64,000 nt of DNA from Hibiscus mutabilis (taxonomy: Eukaryota > Streptophyta > Magnoliopsida > Malvales > Malvaceae), in assembly GCA_019671005.1 (NCBI GenBank), contig CM033745.1:35243526-35307525 (forward strand). The letters are read 5' to 3'. A model generated the notes under the pieces. The model worked only from the letters and a program-made list of their open reading frames with translations. It ran no database searches and had not been told where the DNA came from. Each line of letters starts with the position of its first letter. Position 1 is the stretch's first letter. The position numbers and the translations under genes were made by a program. Of this stretch, positions 1-9,777 are shown piece after piece.

Positions 1-1550
1 TTCTCCCGAAAAAGATTGTTACTCTTCTATTTCATACTCCACAACCGCCTGATTGAGCCTTAAAAAATCATCTATAGGGCCATCTTGGAGAGAGTCACCT
101 CCTAAAAAAGGTAAGGGCAGTCCCATTCCTACGTCTCTTAATGGCATCCTGGCAGAAGGCTAATGTGCCACAATGAAAAGGGAATAAAATCTAGAAAACA
201 CCATTTGGATGTTGAGCTTGGAGGTTCACGAGATCAAGAACCCTAAGAAACCTGCACCAACATCTACCACCACCAAGAAAGAGGAAAGAGCCAAAACATC
301 GATGTTGGCGCCTCCTACCGCCCTACCAAGAAATAAATGTCTACCCAGGACAAAGGCAATGGCATTGTAATCCGGGAACCACCATCCTAGTAACTCCCTG
401 GGTTAATTTTTCTTTTATTTTGTTTTTAGTCTAGTTTGGTTTCATTTGCATATTTTGCTTTTCCTTGATTTGTTTTGCCTTTTCCTTTATTTTCTTTTTA
501 CATTGGGGACAATGATCTTCTTAAGTTTAGGGGAGTACATACCCATATATATATATATTAGGTTAAATTTAGATAAAATTTTAAAAAATAAAAAAAAAAT
601 TAGAAGTGTAAATAGCTTAATATGTCTCTTAGGTTTCCTTTGCTACGATTCCTTTGATTCTAAATTTGATGCTGTGTTGATTATGAGTTCCCATGATGAA
701 TCAATTTGATGCTTTGTTAGGTGTTAAGAGCTTTCGTGTTTTGAACTTAATGATAAATCTGTTGTAACCCTTAAAACCACAAGTTGAATGCAATCTAACA
801 TTTGAAAAACCTTAGGGATGCTCTAGGTCGACTTTTTGATGCCAAATCATGAGTAAAAGAGAATGAACTTAAATGCTCAATGAAGCAAAATAAAGGCTTA
901 AAAAATCCCTAAAAATCAAGAAAATAAATTAAGACTTGATAATTTGAACAGAATTGTTGAGGGACACTCTTCTATGTATCTGGCTATCTTAGTACACTAG
1001 GTGAGTTGTGTTTGCTCTATTTAACTTTCCATGGTAGGAATGATAGTACTGGCAAAGAGTGAAGAAAAGTCTTCACGAGATGACACTGCTCATAGGGTTC
1101 GAGGATAGGTTGTTTGCTCCACTCCATCTTCAAGTACTGAAAAGTTAGTGTGATAAGTTGAGGCCTCGAGGATATAGTTTTCAAACTTAAAAGCAGAACA
1201 TGGAGTAAAAATATGCAAAAAAAGAAAAACAATATGCCAAGGCGGAACAAGAAAGTAACCCTTAAGCTTCTCTAAGGCTATTAAGTGATGAATGCATGTA
1301 ATTTAGCACACACTGTACCTACAGTAGGTTCGATCTTTTGCGCAAAACTGTAAGCTCTAATACATTTTCTTATCATCAACCTAACTGAGGAATGAATTAC
1401 TACTGCAACATAACTTGGAATCTCTGTAATCATAGCTTGGTGGAACTTTAGGACTTATGGGCCATTTACTGTTCTTATTTTTGTTTTTATTTTTCTTGCT
1501 TCGATTTTGTATCGCTTGAGGACAAGCAATAAATCAAGTTTGAGGGCATT
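1..1550 (+). mobile_element. Athila-2: 3' internal region (ORF tail, untranslated region, PPT)
   Basis: There is no intact gene here. The first 400 bases have the style of the proline- and lysine-rich tail of the Athila post-pol ORF, as seen near 62100-62630. Around 500-535 there is a 'ttggggacaatg...aagtttagggga' purine motif like the one at 62627-62656. The rest is AT-rich untranslated sequence ending in a CTTGAGGACAAGCAA block and a polypurine tract, AAGTTTGAGGG (1537-1547), directly before an LTR. That order (ORF tail, first purine block, long UTR, gaggacaagcaa, PPT) is the same as in the better preserved Athila-1 copy. The coding call is weak and the PPT/LTR boundary is better supported. 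The upstream part of this element lies outside the window. Confidence 0.5.
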
Positions 1551-2868
1551 TGATGAGTGTTTAATTGTTCTATTTTATGTACCCTTTTTCCTTGTTTTTT
1601 GCATTTTTTATGGCTCATATAGTTTGCATTTAGGTTAGATTGTACATATTTGCATATAGATAGGGAGTTACACCACATGTGCTTTAATTTTCATATATAT
1701 TAGGGCTTTTTACATGAAATGTGGTACTTTGTGGTGCATGTGCAGGATACTGGTTGATGATGGAGGATTACTGGAGTAGGAGAAGAACAGATCGCATGGC
1801 TAGAGCTGACAAGGCATGAAAAGTTGGTGAAGAATCAGTTTCTGCCCACGTGGACTTCACCTAGTCACGCAACATTCAATAAAGCGAGAAACAAGTGGTT
1901 TTCTTTAATAAAGTCGTGCGTACTTTAGGGTACTGAATACCCTAGTTTCACCGCCTACTTCAAGGGAGAGCGTGATTACAGATGACAATCCTAGTATGAG
2001 CTTGCAGAGAACCACCAGGGCAAATCTATACGTTTCTCCTGATCGAACAAAGTCATCAAGAGAGGTTGACGGAGAGGAGGCCTACAACACAGTTGGACGG
2101 TATGGAGGGAGTTTTGTTGAGGATGTTCGATTTTTTTGTTTCCCTTACTTGTTAAACTATTGTTCTTTATACTTTTAATTATGGATATTTTAGGCTCAAA
2201 CATGAGCTAAAATATTTTAGTTGGGATAATTGCACAAAGGATTTTATGTTTTGATTACTTTATGTCAATGCTTTAGTTGTTTTATCTTTATTTATTTGTT
2301 TATCATTCTTCATGCGTAGTTAATTGTAAAAGCTATCAAGAGAGGCCTTTTAACTATTGATTTGTGGCTTAATATCGAGAGAGTTAGGTTATAAAAATGT
2401 GAACAAAGGAGATAAGCTGTTAACTTAGTCTTAATCTAGCTTAGATATAAGTTTAGGGTTTTAACGACTAAAAAGGAGTTCTTAACAAATAATATAGTCA
2501 TTAGGGTTAACGTAGACATGTATCACCTTAAGCACAATATTATTAACTTTTAGTCATTGAGAGAGTCAGATGTTCATTAGAAAATCTTGTTTAGTAGATA
2601 AAGGATCTAACGGTTTACGCAGACATGTATTGTCAGTCGCTATAGCATTGATGCAGGTAATCACACATATATTCTTAGCCATAATCTCAAACTCCATAAT
2701 TATCTATTAAGTCGTTGCAGTTGTTTGTCTTAATCTAGCTATATTTAGATTAGTTAATTTAGTTTTAATCAAACCAAAAATCATCAATACTTGCAAACAC
2801 ATTCTTAAGTTTGATAATTTTGTAGTTTTTGATCCAATCCTTGTGGGTTCGACACTCTACATTGCATC
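1551..2868 (+). repeat. Athila-2 LTR (different subfamily from Athila-1)
   Basis: The LTR begins TGATGAGTG immediately after the polypurine tract. It ends near the phrase 'ccttgtgggttcgacac...gcatca', the usual kind of 3' end of Athila LTRs, where a similar 'ccttgtggagacgatac' phrase ends the Athila-1 LTR. Length is about 1.3 kb, usual for Athila. It is bordered on the left by 3' internal sequence and on the right by gag sequence, so it is not a simple 5' or 3' LTR. The PBS and the N-terminal part of gag expected on its right are missing. The right boundary is uncertain by about 15 bases because GCATCAC is repeated at 2864-2870 and 2881-2887. Confidence 0.6.
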
Positions 2869-2888
2869 ACTATTCAAAAAGCATCACC

Positions 2889-3470
2889 AGGAATTATCAC
2901 TCATGAGATTCAAGCCGAAAACTTTGAATTGAAGTCGGTGATGTTTATCATGATCAATTCAATTGGTCAATTTAGCGGTTCATCGCATGAAGATATCAGG
3001 CAACATCTAAGATCTTTCTTAGAAGTTTGCAATTCCTTTAGACAATAAGGAGTCCATGAAGATTTCCTAAAGATAATTTTTTCCCATATTCACTTAGGGA
3101 TAGGCGAGAACATGGTTGAACGGTGTACCACCCGGATCATTAAAATCTTGGGTAGAACTATGTTGAAATTTCCTATTAAGTAATAATCATCGTAGGCAGA
3201 AATATGCTGCAGGAATTATCACTCTATAATGACATTACTTTTTTCGTCAAGCAGATGACGAATCCATGGATGAGGCTTGGGATCAGTACAAGGAGCTTCT
3301 GCACAAATGTCCCACACACAGAATTAGAGATTGGACACAAGTGGTAATATTATACAACGGAGTAAATACACTGACTAGGATAATGCTAGATGCCTCGGCA
3401 AATGGCACTTTCCTAGACAAATTACATGAGGAAGCCTTGGAGATTTTGGATAGACTTGCCACAATGATTA
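2889..3470 (+). pseudogene. Athila-2 gag fragment, interrupted by Athila-1
   Basis: This is a decayed capsid-region fragment of an Athila gag. The reading starting near 2900 (FELKSVMFIMINSI, then QHLRSFLEVCNSFRQ) aligns with Athila-1 gag from 5277 on (FELKPIMFNMLNSI, QHIRAFLEVCDSFRQQ). The reading at 3266-3465 (WDQYKELLHKCP, then MLDASANGTFLDK) matches the decayed Athila-1 stretch 5600-5770. There is an in-frame stop after SFRQ and at least one frameshift. The first ~100 residues and the start codon are absent. Athila-1 begins directly after the bases GATTA at 3466-3470, which would be its 5-bp target copy. The matching 3' copy is beyond the window. Confidence 0.75.
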
Positions 3471-4877
3471 TGTTATCCTTGTAAAAAGTATACATTTCAT
3501 GCGTTTTTACTTAGGTTATTGTTTGATTTTAAGCTCAATTCACTGCATATAGTTGCATTTAGTTCATATAGTTGCATTTGGTGGTGTTTGATTTGTTGTT
3601 TTTATTTATTTATGAATTTGGTGTTGCTTGGGAAAGTTTTGTTCTGGTGTGGTGATGTAAAGGAAGTTGAGAAGCATTGCACAACAAATGGAAAATTGCC
3701 ATATCATTTTGGACAATATTTCTGGACGCACTAAAGGATAAAGGAACAAAGATATTTCGCAGCCCCCACACATGATTCCACCAGCCAGCTGTGCCCCTAC
3801 ATGTGAAGGGAATATTCCCTAGGAATTAAGGACACAAAACCCTAGGAGAGTCCACTATATAAAAAAGGACACCCACATTAAAGAGCGGAGCTTAAAAAGT
3901 GCTTTATGAGATAAGAAAGAGAGAAGCAAAGGCAGTTGCCCTTCTTCTTCTTCTCCTTTATCATGGTGTCCTCCATTGTTGAAGCTCCAAGGGACGATCT
4001 TGCTAGCCTTTGAGAGAAGCGACAAGCTTAGGGTGGTGGCTTGGGAGTTTCCATTACTCTTAGTTGCTCTTTGCTTTAGCATACTATTTTGGAATGGGTT
4101 GTTTTAAACAAATGATTATGGATGATATTTGCCCAGCCATGAACAAACCTTAAGTGGTTTGGGTTCATTGTGGATGATTATGTTTAGTTTAAATGGATGT
4201 TTTAGTATTTTTTAGTTCTTTACATGCTTCGTTCACTATTTTATTGCCTTAAGTTTGTAAGAGCTTTCGAGAGTTAGTCATCACTTAGGTGTTTGATAGC
4301 TTAATGGTCGAGAGAGTTAAGCTTAGATCTACGTGGACAATGGGGTTTGATGCTGAGAGGCAGAACCCTAACTCACCTTAGAGATAAGGATAGAGTTTCA
4401 ACGACTAAAAGGAGTTAAACTTCAAGGATAATAACTTGCTAGGGTTCATGCTGAGAGGTATTGCCATATCATTCTTGCTATCAAGTTTCTTGCTAGAGAT
4501 AGTTTAGAAGCACCTAAGTAAACTCTGTCTAGCATGTTACAGGCTAGAAGATGTTAGTCATCCATGAGAACTAGGCATAGGAATCCTTGATAAACCTAGC
4601 CTGTCATCCCATTTGAGAGTTTCGCGCACAAGAGAGGACGTTAAAGTCTCTTCAGATCATCCCAATTTTCATTACAGTCGTTTGCTACAGCATTTCTTAA
4701 CTTGTTCCCTCCTGCTATTGCATTTATTTTCAGTTTGTGTTTTGTGTGCTTGAGCCTTTCTTGAAATACCTCCAACCCTTGTGGAGACGATACTCACTCA
4801 TCACTTTATTACTTGTTTTGATGTGTATACTTGCACAAATTGCGTACCATTTATAGTACATCACAACACGCAACAAG
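3471..4877 (+). repeat. Athila-1 5' LTR
   Basis: The LTR starts TGTTATCCTTG and ends ...CGCAACA, 1407 bp, TG...CA. Its first bases recur at 63436 (TGTTAACCTTGTAAAAAG...), directly after a polypurine tract, and this second copy continues colinearly to the window end. It is followed after six bases by the PBS. It shares family-level sequence with the minus-strand Athila-3 LTR (16594-16859 plus 34762-35896), including the 'gagagttaagcttagatc' and 'gctgagaggtattgcc' blocks. The U3 promoter is annotated separately. Confidence 0.9.
3856..3864 (+). promoter_or_regulatory. TATA box in the Athila-1 5' LTR
   Basis: TATATAAAA lies about 385 bases into the LTR and is preserved at the equivalent place in the 3' LTR (63812-63820). 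It is the only canonical TATA in the first half of the LTR, so transcription probably starts 25-35 bases downstream (inference). The Athila-3 LTR has 'actatgtacag' at this place, so its TATA is lost. Confidence 0.7.
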
Positions 4878-4883
4878 TTTTTG

Positions 4884-4900
4884 GTGCCATTGCAGGGATT
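4884..4900 (+). other. Athila-1 primer binding site (tRNA-Asp type)
   Basis: TGGTGCCATTGCAGGGA starts six bases after the LTR end. It matches the usual Athila site, complementary to the 3' end of tRNA-Asp (TGGCGCCGTTGCCGGGGA), apart from changes expected of decay (G to A and C to A or T). This supports the lineage assignment and the LTR boundary. Confidence 0.85.
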
Positions 4901-5006
4901 GACAATTGGCTATTTTGTGTTTAGTTTCTAGCATCGTTTTATTTATTCCTTTGTATAGTTTTATTTGTTGTTTTTGTTTGTCCTTTTTCAGGTGTTGTGC
5001 TGTTGC

Positions 5007-6532
5007 ATGACCCGAGGAAGACCTGGAGAACCATTAAAACCTATAGTGCCTAAAATCGAGCACTTGTTTCGCCAAAGAAGACGTATACAAGAAGCCTTGA
5101 AAACCATATATAGAGGAGGAAACCAAGGAAATCAATCAGTTGAGGATCTAGATGATCCTAATGCTGCAGCAAATCCTAGAGCGATAATTCAACCTCGAGT
5201 TATTAGAGACCACTTGAATCCTATCTTGGATGATCTTAACCCTGGGATTGTAGCTCCTAAGATTTAGGCAACCCACTTTGAGCTGAAACCAATAATGTTT
5301 AACATGTTGAACTCAATTAGACAATTTGGTGGCTCACCTTATGAAGATGCAAGACAACACATTCGAGCATTCTTGGAGGTGTGCGACTCCTTTAGACAAC
5401 AAGGTGTGCATGAAGATGTGCTAAAGCTCAAATTATTTCCTTATTCATTGCATGATCAAGCACGAGCTTGGTTGAGTGGAGTACCAGCCGATTCTATGGA
5501 GCCATGGACAGATCTGTGCTGAATTTTTTTGCTAGGTATAATCCACCCAACATGAACACCCAATTGAGGAATGACATTGCTTCCTTTTGTCAAGCTGATG
5601 ACTAGTTAATGTACGATTGTTGGGATAGCTATAAGGGATTGCTTCGCAAGTGAACAAATCACGGTTTTCAAGACTGGACACAAGTTGTAATGTTCTACAA
5701 TGGTGTCAATGCTCCCACGAGAATGATGCTGGATGCTTCAGCAGATGGAACTCTACTAGATAAGTCACCCTAAGAAGCATTTGATAACCTTGATAGGATA
5801 GCAAATAATGACTACTAGTTTCCTACTTCAAGACTTGGAACGGGAAGGAAGGTTCACGTGATCTTGAGGCTAATGATTCATTATCAGCCCAATTGTTAGC
5901 CATTACCACCATGTTGGAAAATCTCCAACGTTCTAATGAGGTGAAGGAAGTGAAGGTTACATCCACTTGTCTACATTGTGAAGGATATCATCATTTGAGC
6001 GAGTGCCCCGAGAAGCACGAGTCTACCAACTATGTGGGGAATTATAATAGAAACAATAACCCCTACTTGAACACTTATAACCCAGGATGGCGTCAGCACC
6101 CTAGTGTATCTTGGGGAATCAAGGAAACAACAACCCTGGCAGCTCAAATCGACAACAAAATCAGACTGAACCCCTAGGTTTCTGGCAAAATATGCCATGG
6201 AAATTTGATAACAAGGGTTCAACATCTTCATCAAACAACAACTCTTTGGAAACTACCTTGAAAGACTTTATGACAACTACAAAGGCTTTACTTCAAGACT
6301 ATGCTACGTCTATCAAGAGACAAAGAGCATTGTTACAAAGTCATAGCTCATCTCTGAGAGCTTTGGAAACCCAAGTAGGTCAAATTGCGCAAGCTTTACA
6401 TGTTCGACCTCAAGGTATTCTCCTTAGTGATACAGGAGTTACTAGAAATCATGGCAAGGAGCAGTATAGTGCACTCACTTTAAGGAGTGGCACACAAATC
6501 AACAAAGGAGATAAGTTTAAGGGAAGGAAGTA
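5007..6532 (+). pseudogene. gag: Athila-1 gag
   Basis: Gag forms the virus-like particle and packages the element RNA. The start ATG at 5007 opens MTRGRPGEPLKPIVPKIEHL, about 100 bases after the PBS. The frame runs to a TAG at 5265 that looks like a mutated CAG, then continues in the same frame through the capsid region (FELKPIMFNMLNSI...) to 5522, where a frameshift breaks it. A knuckle-like CX2CX3HX4C motif (CLHCEGYHHLSEC), typical in spacing for Athila, lies at about 5968-6006. The C-terminal part (6111-6532) carries a Gln/Asn-rich stretch and the conserved QVGQIAQALHVRPQG and HGKEQYSALTLRSG segments, which recur in the minus-strand Athila-3 gag. Several stops and at least two frameshifts make it non-functional. 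Confidence 0.85.
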
Positions 6533-6553
6533 GGAGATTCCAACCCTAGGATA

Positions 6554-7192
6554 GTGCAAGAAGAATTTGAATTGCAAGGGGATTTAGCTCTTGAAGAGGA
6601 TAAAAATGAGGGCTCAAAAAATGAACCTACTTATGGAAGACAACATCTTGCTACAACAAAAGTGAGACGCCCACCAATAACGGAAGAAATCAAATCCCCA
6701 CCACCCATCCCTCTAAGATTGAAGAGGCAGAATGAATACCTCCAATTCAAGAAATTTGTGGATATTCTTGACCAACTGCACATCGAGGTCTCATTTCTAG
6801 AGGCCATTGACCAAATGCCCACTTACGCGAAGTCTCTCAAGGATATTGTCACCAAGAAGAGGAAGGTCGAAGAATATGAGACTGTTGCCATAGCAAAAGA
6901 GTATTATTCTATGTTGAGCAAACTGCCACCTAAAAGAAAGGATCCATGCAGCTTTATCATCCCATGCTCAATAGGTGATAATTATATGGGAAGAGCCTTA
7001 TGTGACCTTGGATCCAGTATGAATCTAATGTCCAAATTAGTTTTTATGAAGCTTGGCATTGGAGATATAAGGCTTACCTCAATCATTTTGCAACTATCTG
7101 ACCGATCTCATGTGCATCCAAAAGGAAGAATCGAGGACGTCATGGTAAAGGTGGACAAATTTGTCTTCCAGTAGACTTTCTTATTCTCAATT
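6554..7192 (+). pseudogene. Athila-1 protease region
   Basis: This is a retropepsin-type aspartic protease that would release the mature Gag and Pol proteins. One open frame holds a charged linker, then FVDILDQLHIEVSFLEAIDQ (the conserved Athila pre-protease block) and the catalytic ALCDLGSSMNLM motif (Asp-Leu-Gly, where retroviruses have Asp-Thr/Ser-Gly) near 6998-7033. The flap/second-strand region follows to the stop at 7172. The frame is shifted at about 7172: the expected FVFPVDFLILNCEADDNAPIILGRPF is readable afterwards only in another frame. The same block exists in Athila-3 at 42341-42727 (minus strand). Confidence 0.82.
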
Positions 7193-7749
7193 GTGAAGCA
7201 GATGATAATGCACCCATTATCTTGGGGCGACCTTTCCCAGCAACCGGTTGAATCTTGATTGACTGCGAAAAGGGTGAGTTCACCATGAGAGTGTCTGATC
7301 AGAGGGTGACTATAAATGTCTTCAACACCCTCAAATACGTGGATGAACATGAGGAGTGTTAATACATGGATGCCAAGGCAGAAGCGGAAGCTGTAGAATT
7401 ATGTTATAGCAATTTCGTGCAAATTGAAGATTATGTAAACTCAATGAGAATGATAATGAGAAACTTGAGGAGTTCCCAGTGGAGGTGCAACAATCCAGCC
7501 TGCTAGTTGGTAGACCATGCACGCATTTTGAACCTTTAGATTTTGCTGAATTTATCTTTCCAAAACACTCACTTGAGCATGCACCCATATTAGAATTAAA
7601 ACCATTACCTTCACACCTTAAATATGCTTATTTGGGTTCCAATAAGACTCTGCCTATGATAGTTTCTTCTAGTCTTACACCTAAGCAAGAACATAGCCTG
7701 ATAAATGTGTTAGCTCAACATAAAAAAACTTTAGGTTGGATTATGGTTG
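7193..7749 (+). pseudogene. Athila-1 protease C-terminus and linker to RT, cut by Tekay-A
   Basis: The stretch starts with the end of the protease (LGRPF-like, near 7220) and continues with a linker. The best open part is 7479-7749 (VEVQQSSLLVGRPCTHFEPLDFAEF..., then PSHLKYAYLGSNKTLP and SLTPKQEHSLINVL). This aligns well with the minus-strand Athila-3 reading at 41717-42172. The reading stops at LGWIM because a chromovirus LTR begins at 7750. The missing next residues are found at 57706. Several stops occur between 7193 and 7478. Confidence 0.8.
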
Positions 7750-9314
7750 TGTCGCACCCCAAAAATTGGTCTAGTTGAAATTAGGTTCTAGTGATAAAAA
7801 ATTTTGTATCGGTTATGCCTGAATGGTGTAATTGCTAAATCCTTGTACCAGATTTTGAAGTAATGAAAGTTACTAGAGCTTAATTGAACTTGTTGAACCT
7901 TTTTGTAAGGAATTAAAGTCATTTAGTGACTAAATTGTGAAAAATTCAAAGTTGGGTTTTATTGGAAATGTTGAAAATGTTGAACTTGAGCTAGGCATAT
8001 CGATACAGTAGGACCTATATTGATACAACCCAACTTACCCTATCCGTATCGATATGGCCATAAGGTGTATTGATACGGGTCTTTATTAAAAACTAGTTTA
8101 CTGATTAATTTGTAAGAATTGGAAATTGGGGATGATTTAGCTCCTTTCTTGCTACCCCTTCATGTGAGAATGATTTGAAGAGATGACAATTAGTCATCAA
8201 TTGCTTAAAATTGTGAAAAGGCATGAATTGATAGAAATTAGTAAATTAAGCTTACCTTTACCTAAAGGAAACCTTCCTATTGGCCCTTGGTGAGGTGAGT
8301 TATGATTAAGACCATGGCCTTCTTAAAATGAATAAGGAAAAGAGCTTTATTCTTGTTTGAATCTCCCAAAACCAAACTCAACCTTTGATTGAAGAAACCA
8401 AGCACACACCTTTATTTTCATCTTCTCCCTCAAGCTCAAGCAAGCACCTCAAGCTAACCCTTGATATTTGTGTGTTTTCAGTACACCATTTGAAAGCTTG
8501 TAACTTGGTGAGTAAAAACCCTATGTCAATTTGATGGTTCCATCAATCCTTAGAGTTTAATTTCAAGATTTTGAGTCTTGAAGGTTCAAGCTAAGCCCAT
8601 GCATTAGATGGTTAATTTCCTCATTTTGATGTGTCTACGAGCTTTGGTAAGTTTGAAAAACGTTTATGAATCATTAGTTTCGCTTCTAATGGAATTCCTT
8701 ATTTTTTAACTAGCTCAAGTGGTGGAAGACAAGCCATCTTCACCATCTTCATTACCAAGCATTCCCAACGATAAGGGGATCGCTATTTGAGAACCATAAA
8801 ATCTCTGAGTACTAGGTGAGTGTAGTTGCGTCTTGGGGTCAGCTAGGTGCCATCCCGGTTGCATTTGTTTTGTGATTACGTGGTGTTTTCATTTTAGTAC
8901 CCTAAGTAGAGCCTACAAAATGTGAACTTCATGTGGTAAGTATGGTAAGGTCATCCTATTGTTTTGATGCATTACGATAAGCCATGACTTAATCGTTATA
9001 TGATATATGTGAAAGTTGCTTGATGTTAACAATAACACATTTGGAAATTAATATATGCATCAATGACATGATATGTGATTTAGAGCCAAGGCTCAATTTG
9101 CAATCCGATATGATACGGCCTAAGGGCACAAATGTAAGCTTCATGGTGATATGTGTAACCTTGGACACTTGTGGACTTTGGATACAATTGGCATGCCATA
9201 GGGTTATTTGAGATCACTATGTAAAGGATTGGACTACAGTTCAGGCTACGGTCTATATGTTTGGAGAAAAGGTTTGATTGTGTAAGGGACTCCAGAGCTA
9301 CAACTCAAGGCTAA
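7750..9314 (+). repeat. Tekay-A LTR, left part (copy at the outer boundary)
   Basis: Colinear with 9778 to about 11366, with many long identical runs (for example the 'gagtcttgaaggttcaagctaagcccatgc' phrase). It covers roughly the first half of an LTR and stops at AAGGCTAA, where a Tekay-B LTR starts. It contains two imperfect GTATCGATAC-type palindromes near 7990-8075. It has no coding capacity: the 63-residue reading at 9020 recurs in the second LTR copy only because the LTRs are copies. Confidence 0.85.
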
Positions 9315-9437
9315 TGTCACATCCCTAAAATCAGCCTAGTCGAAATTTGGTTCTGATGACCAAAAATTTTGAATTCGATGTGCAAAATGTTGTAATAGTT
9401 GACCTTTGTACCCTTCTTTTATAATGAAAACACATCT
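9315..9437 (+). repeat. Tekay-B LTR fragment (first ~120 bp)
   Basis: TGTCACATCCCTAAAA opens a stretch that matches the start of the Tekay-B 5' LTR at 43368 closely, including shared 'gatgaccaaaaattttgaattcgatg'. It is preceded by GCTAA (9310-9314), the same bases that precede Tekay-B at 43363-43367. It ends abruptly near 'cacatctt', where chromovirus pol sequence starts. It is closer to the 43368 copy than to the 51273 copy, so it looks like a duplicate of the 43 kb junction rather than a separate insertion. Confidence 0.8.
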
Positions 9438-9777
9438 TCTTGCCTACCGACTCGCTCTCCCTGAAGAGTTAAGTTGAATCTATAATGTCTTTCATGTGTC
9501 TATGCTACAGAAGTACTAGTCCGATCCTTCCCATGTGATCGAGCCGAAGTCTGTGGAGATTCAATCTAATTTAAAGTATGAAGAGGAACAAGTGTAGATC
9601 CTCACACGAGAAGTCAAGAGACTTCGAAACAAGTCTATGCCTCTAGTAAAAGTTCTCTAAAGAAGTCATGTAGAGGAGGAAGCAACGTGGGAGTTAGAGG
9701 AAACAATGTAAAAGTAGTATCCTCATCTTTTTGGGTAGAATAAAAATTCAAGGATGAATTTTCTTAAGGGGGAGAGT
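9438..9777 (+). pseudogene. Chromovirus pol 3' end with chromodomain, plus PPT
   Basis: Translation gives the integrase C-terminal end and a chromodomain-like tail: the segment KRLRNKSMPLVKVL-stop-RSHVEEEATWELEETM is recognisable, with the aromatic/acidic ATWE motif. Chromodomains on chromovirus integrases are thought to steer insertion to marked chromatin (family knowledge). Several TAG stops interrupt it. A polypurine tract, AAGGGGGAGAG (9766-9776), directly precedes the LTR at 9778, so this is the true 3' end of a Tekay-A type element. Its upstream pol is missing; the left edge is a fusion to Tekay-B LTR sequence with a short CTT overlap. Confidence 0.82.

Noticed and set aside
4960..5006. 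Possible intron acceptor (pyrimidine run ending TTTTTCAG) just before the Athila-1 gag start
   Set aside because: No convincing donor was found in the short leader after the PBS, so I did not annotate an intron.
9020..9211. 63-residue ORF that recurs almost unchanged at 11070-11261
   Set aside because: Both lie at the same place in two copies of one LTR. Repetition reflects LTR duplication, not selection on a protein.
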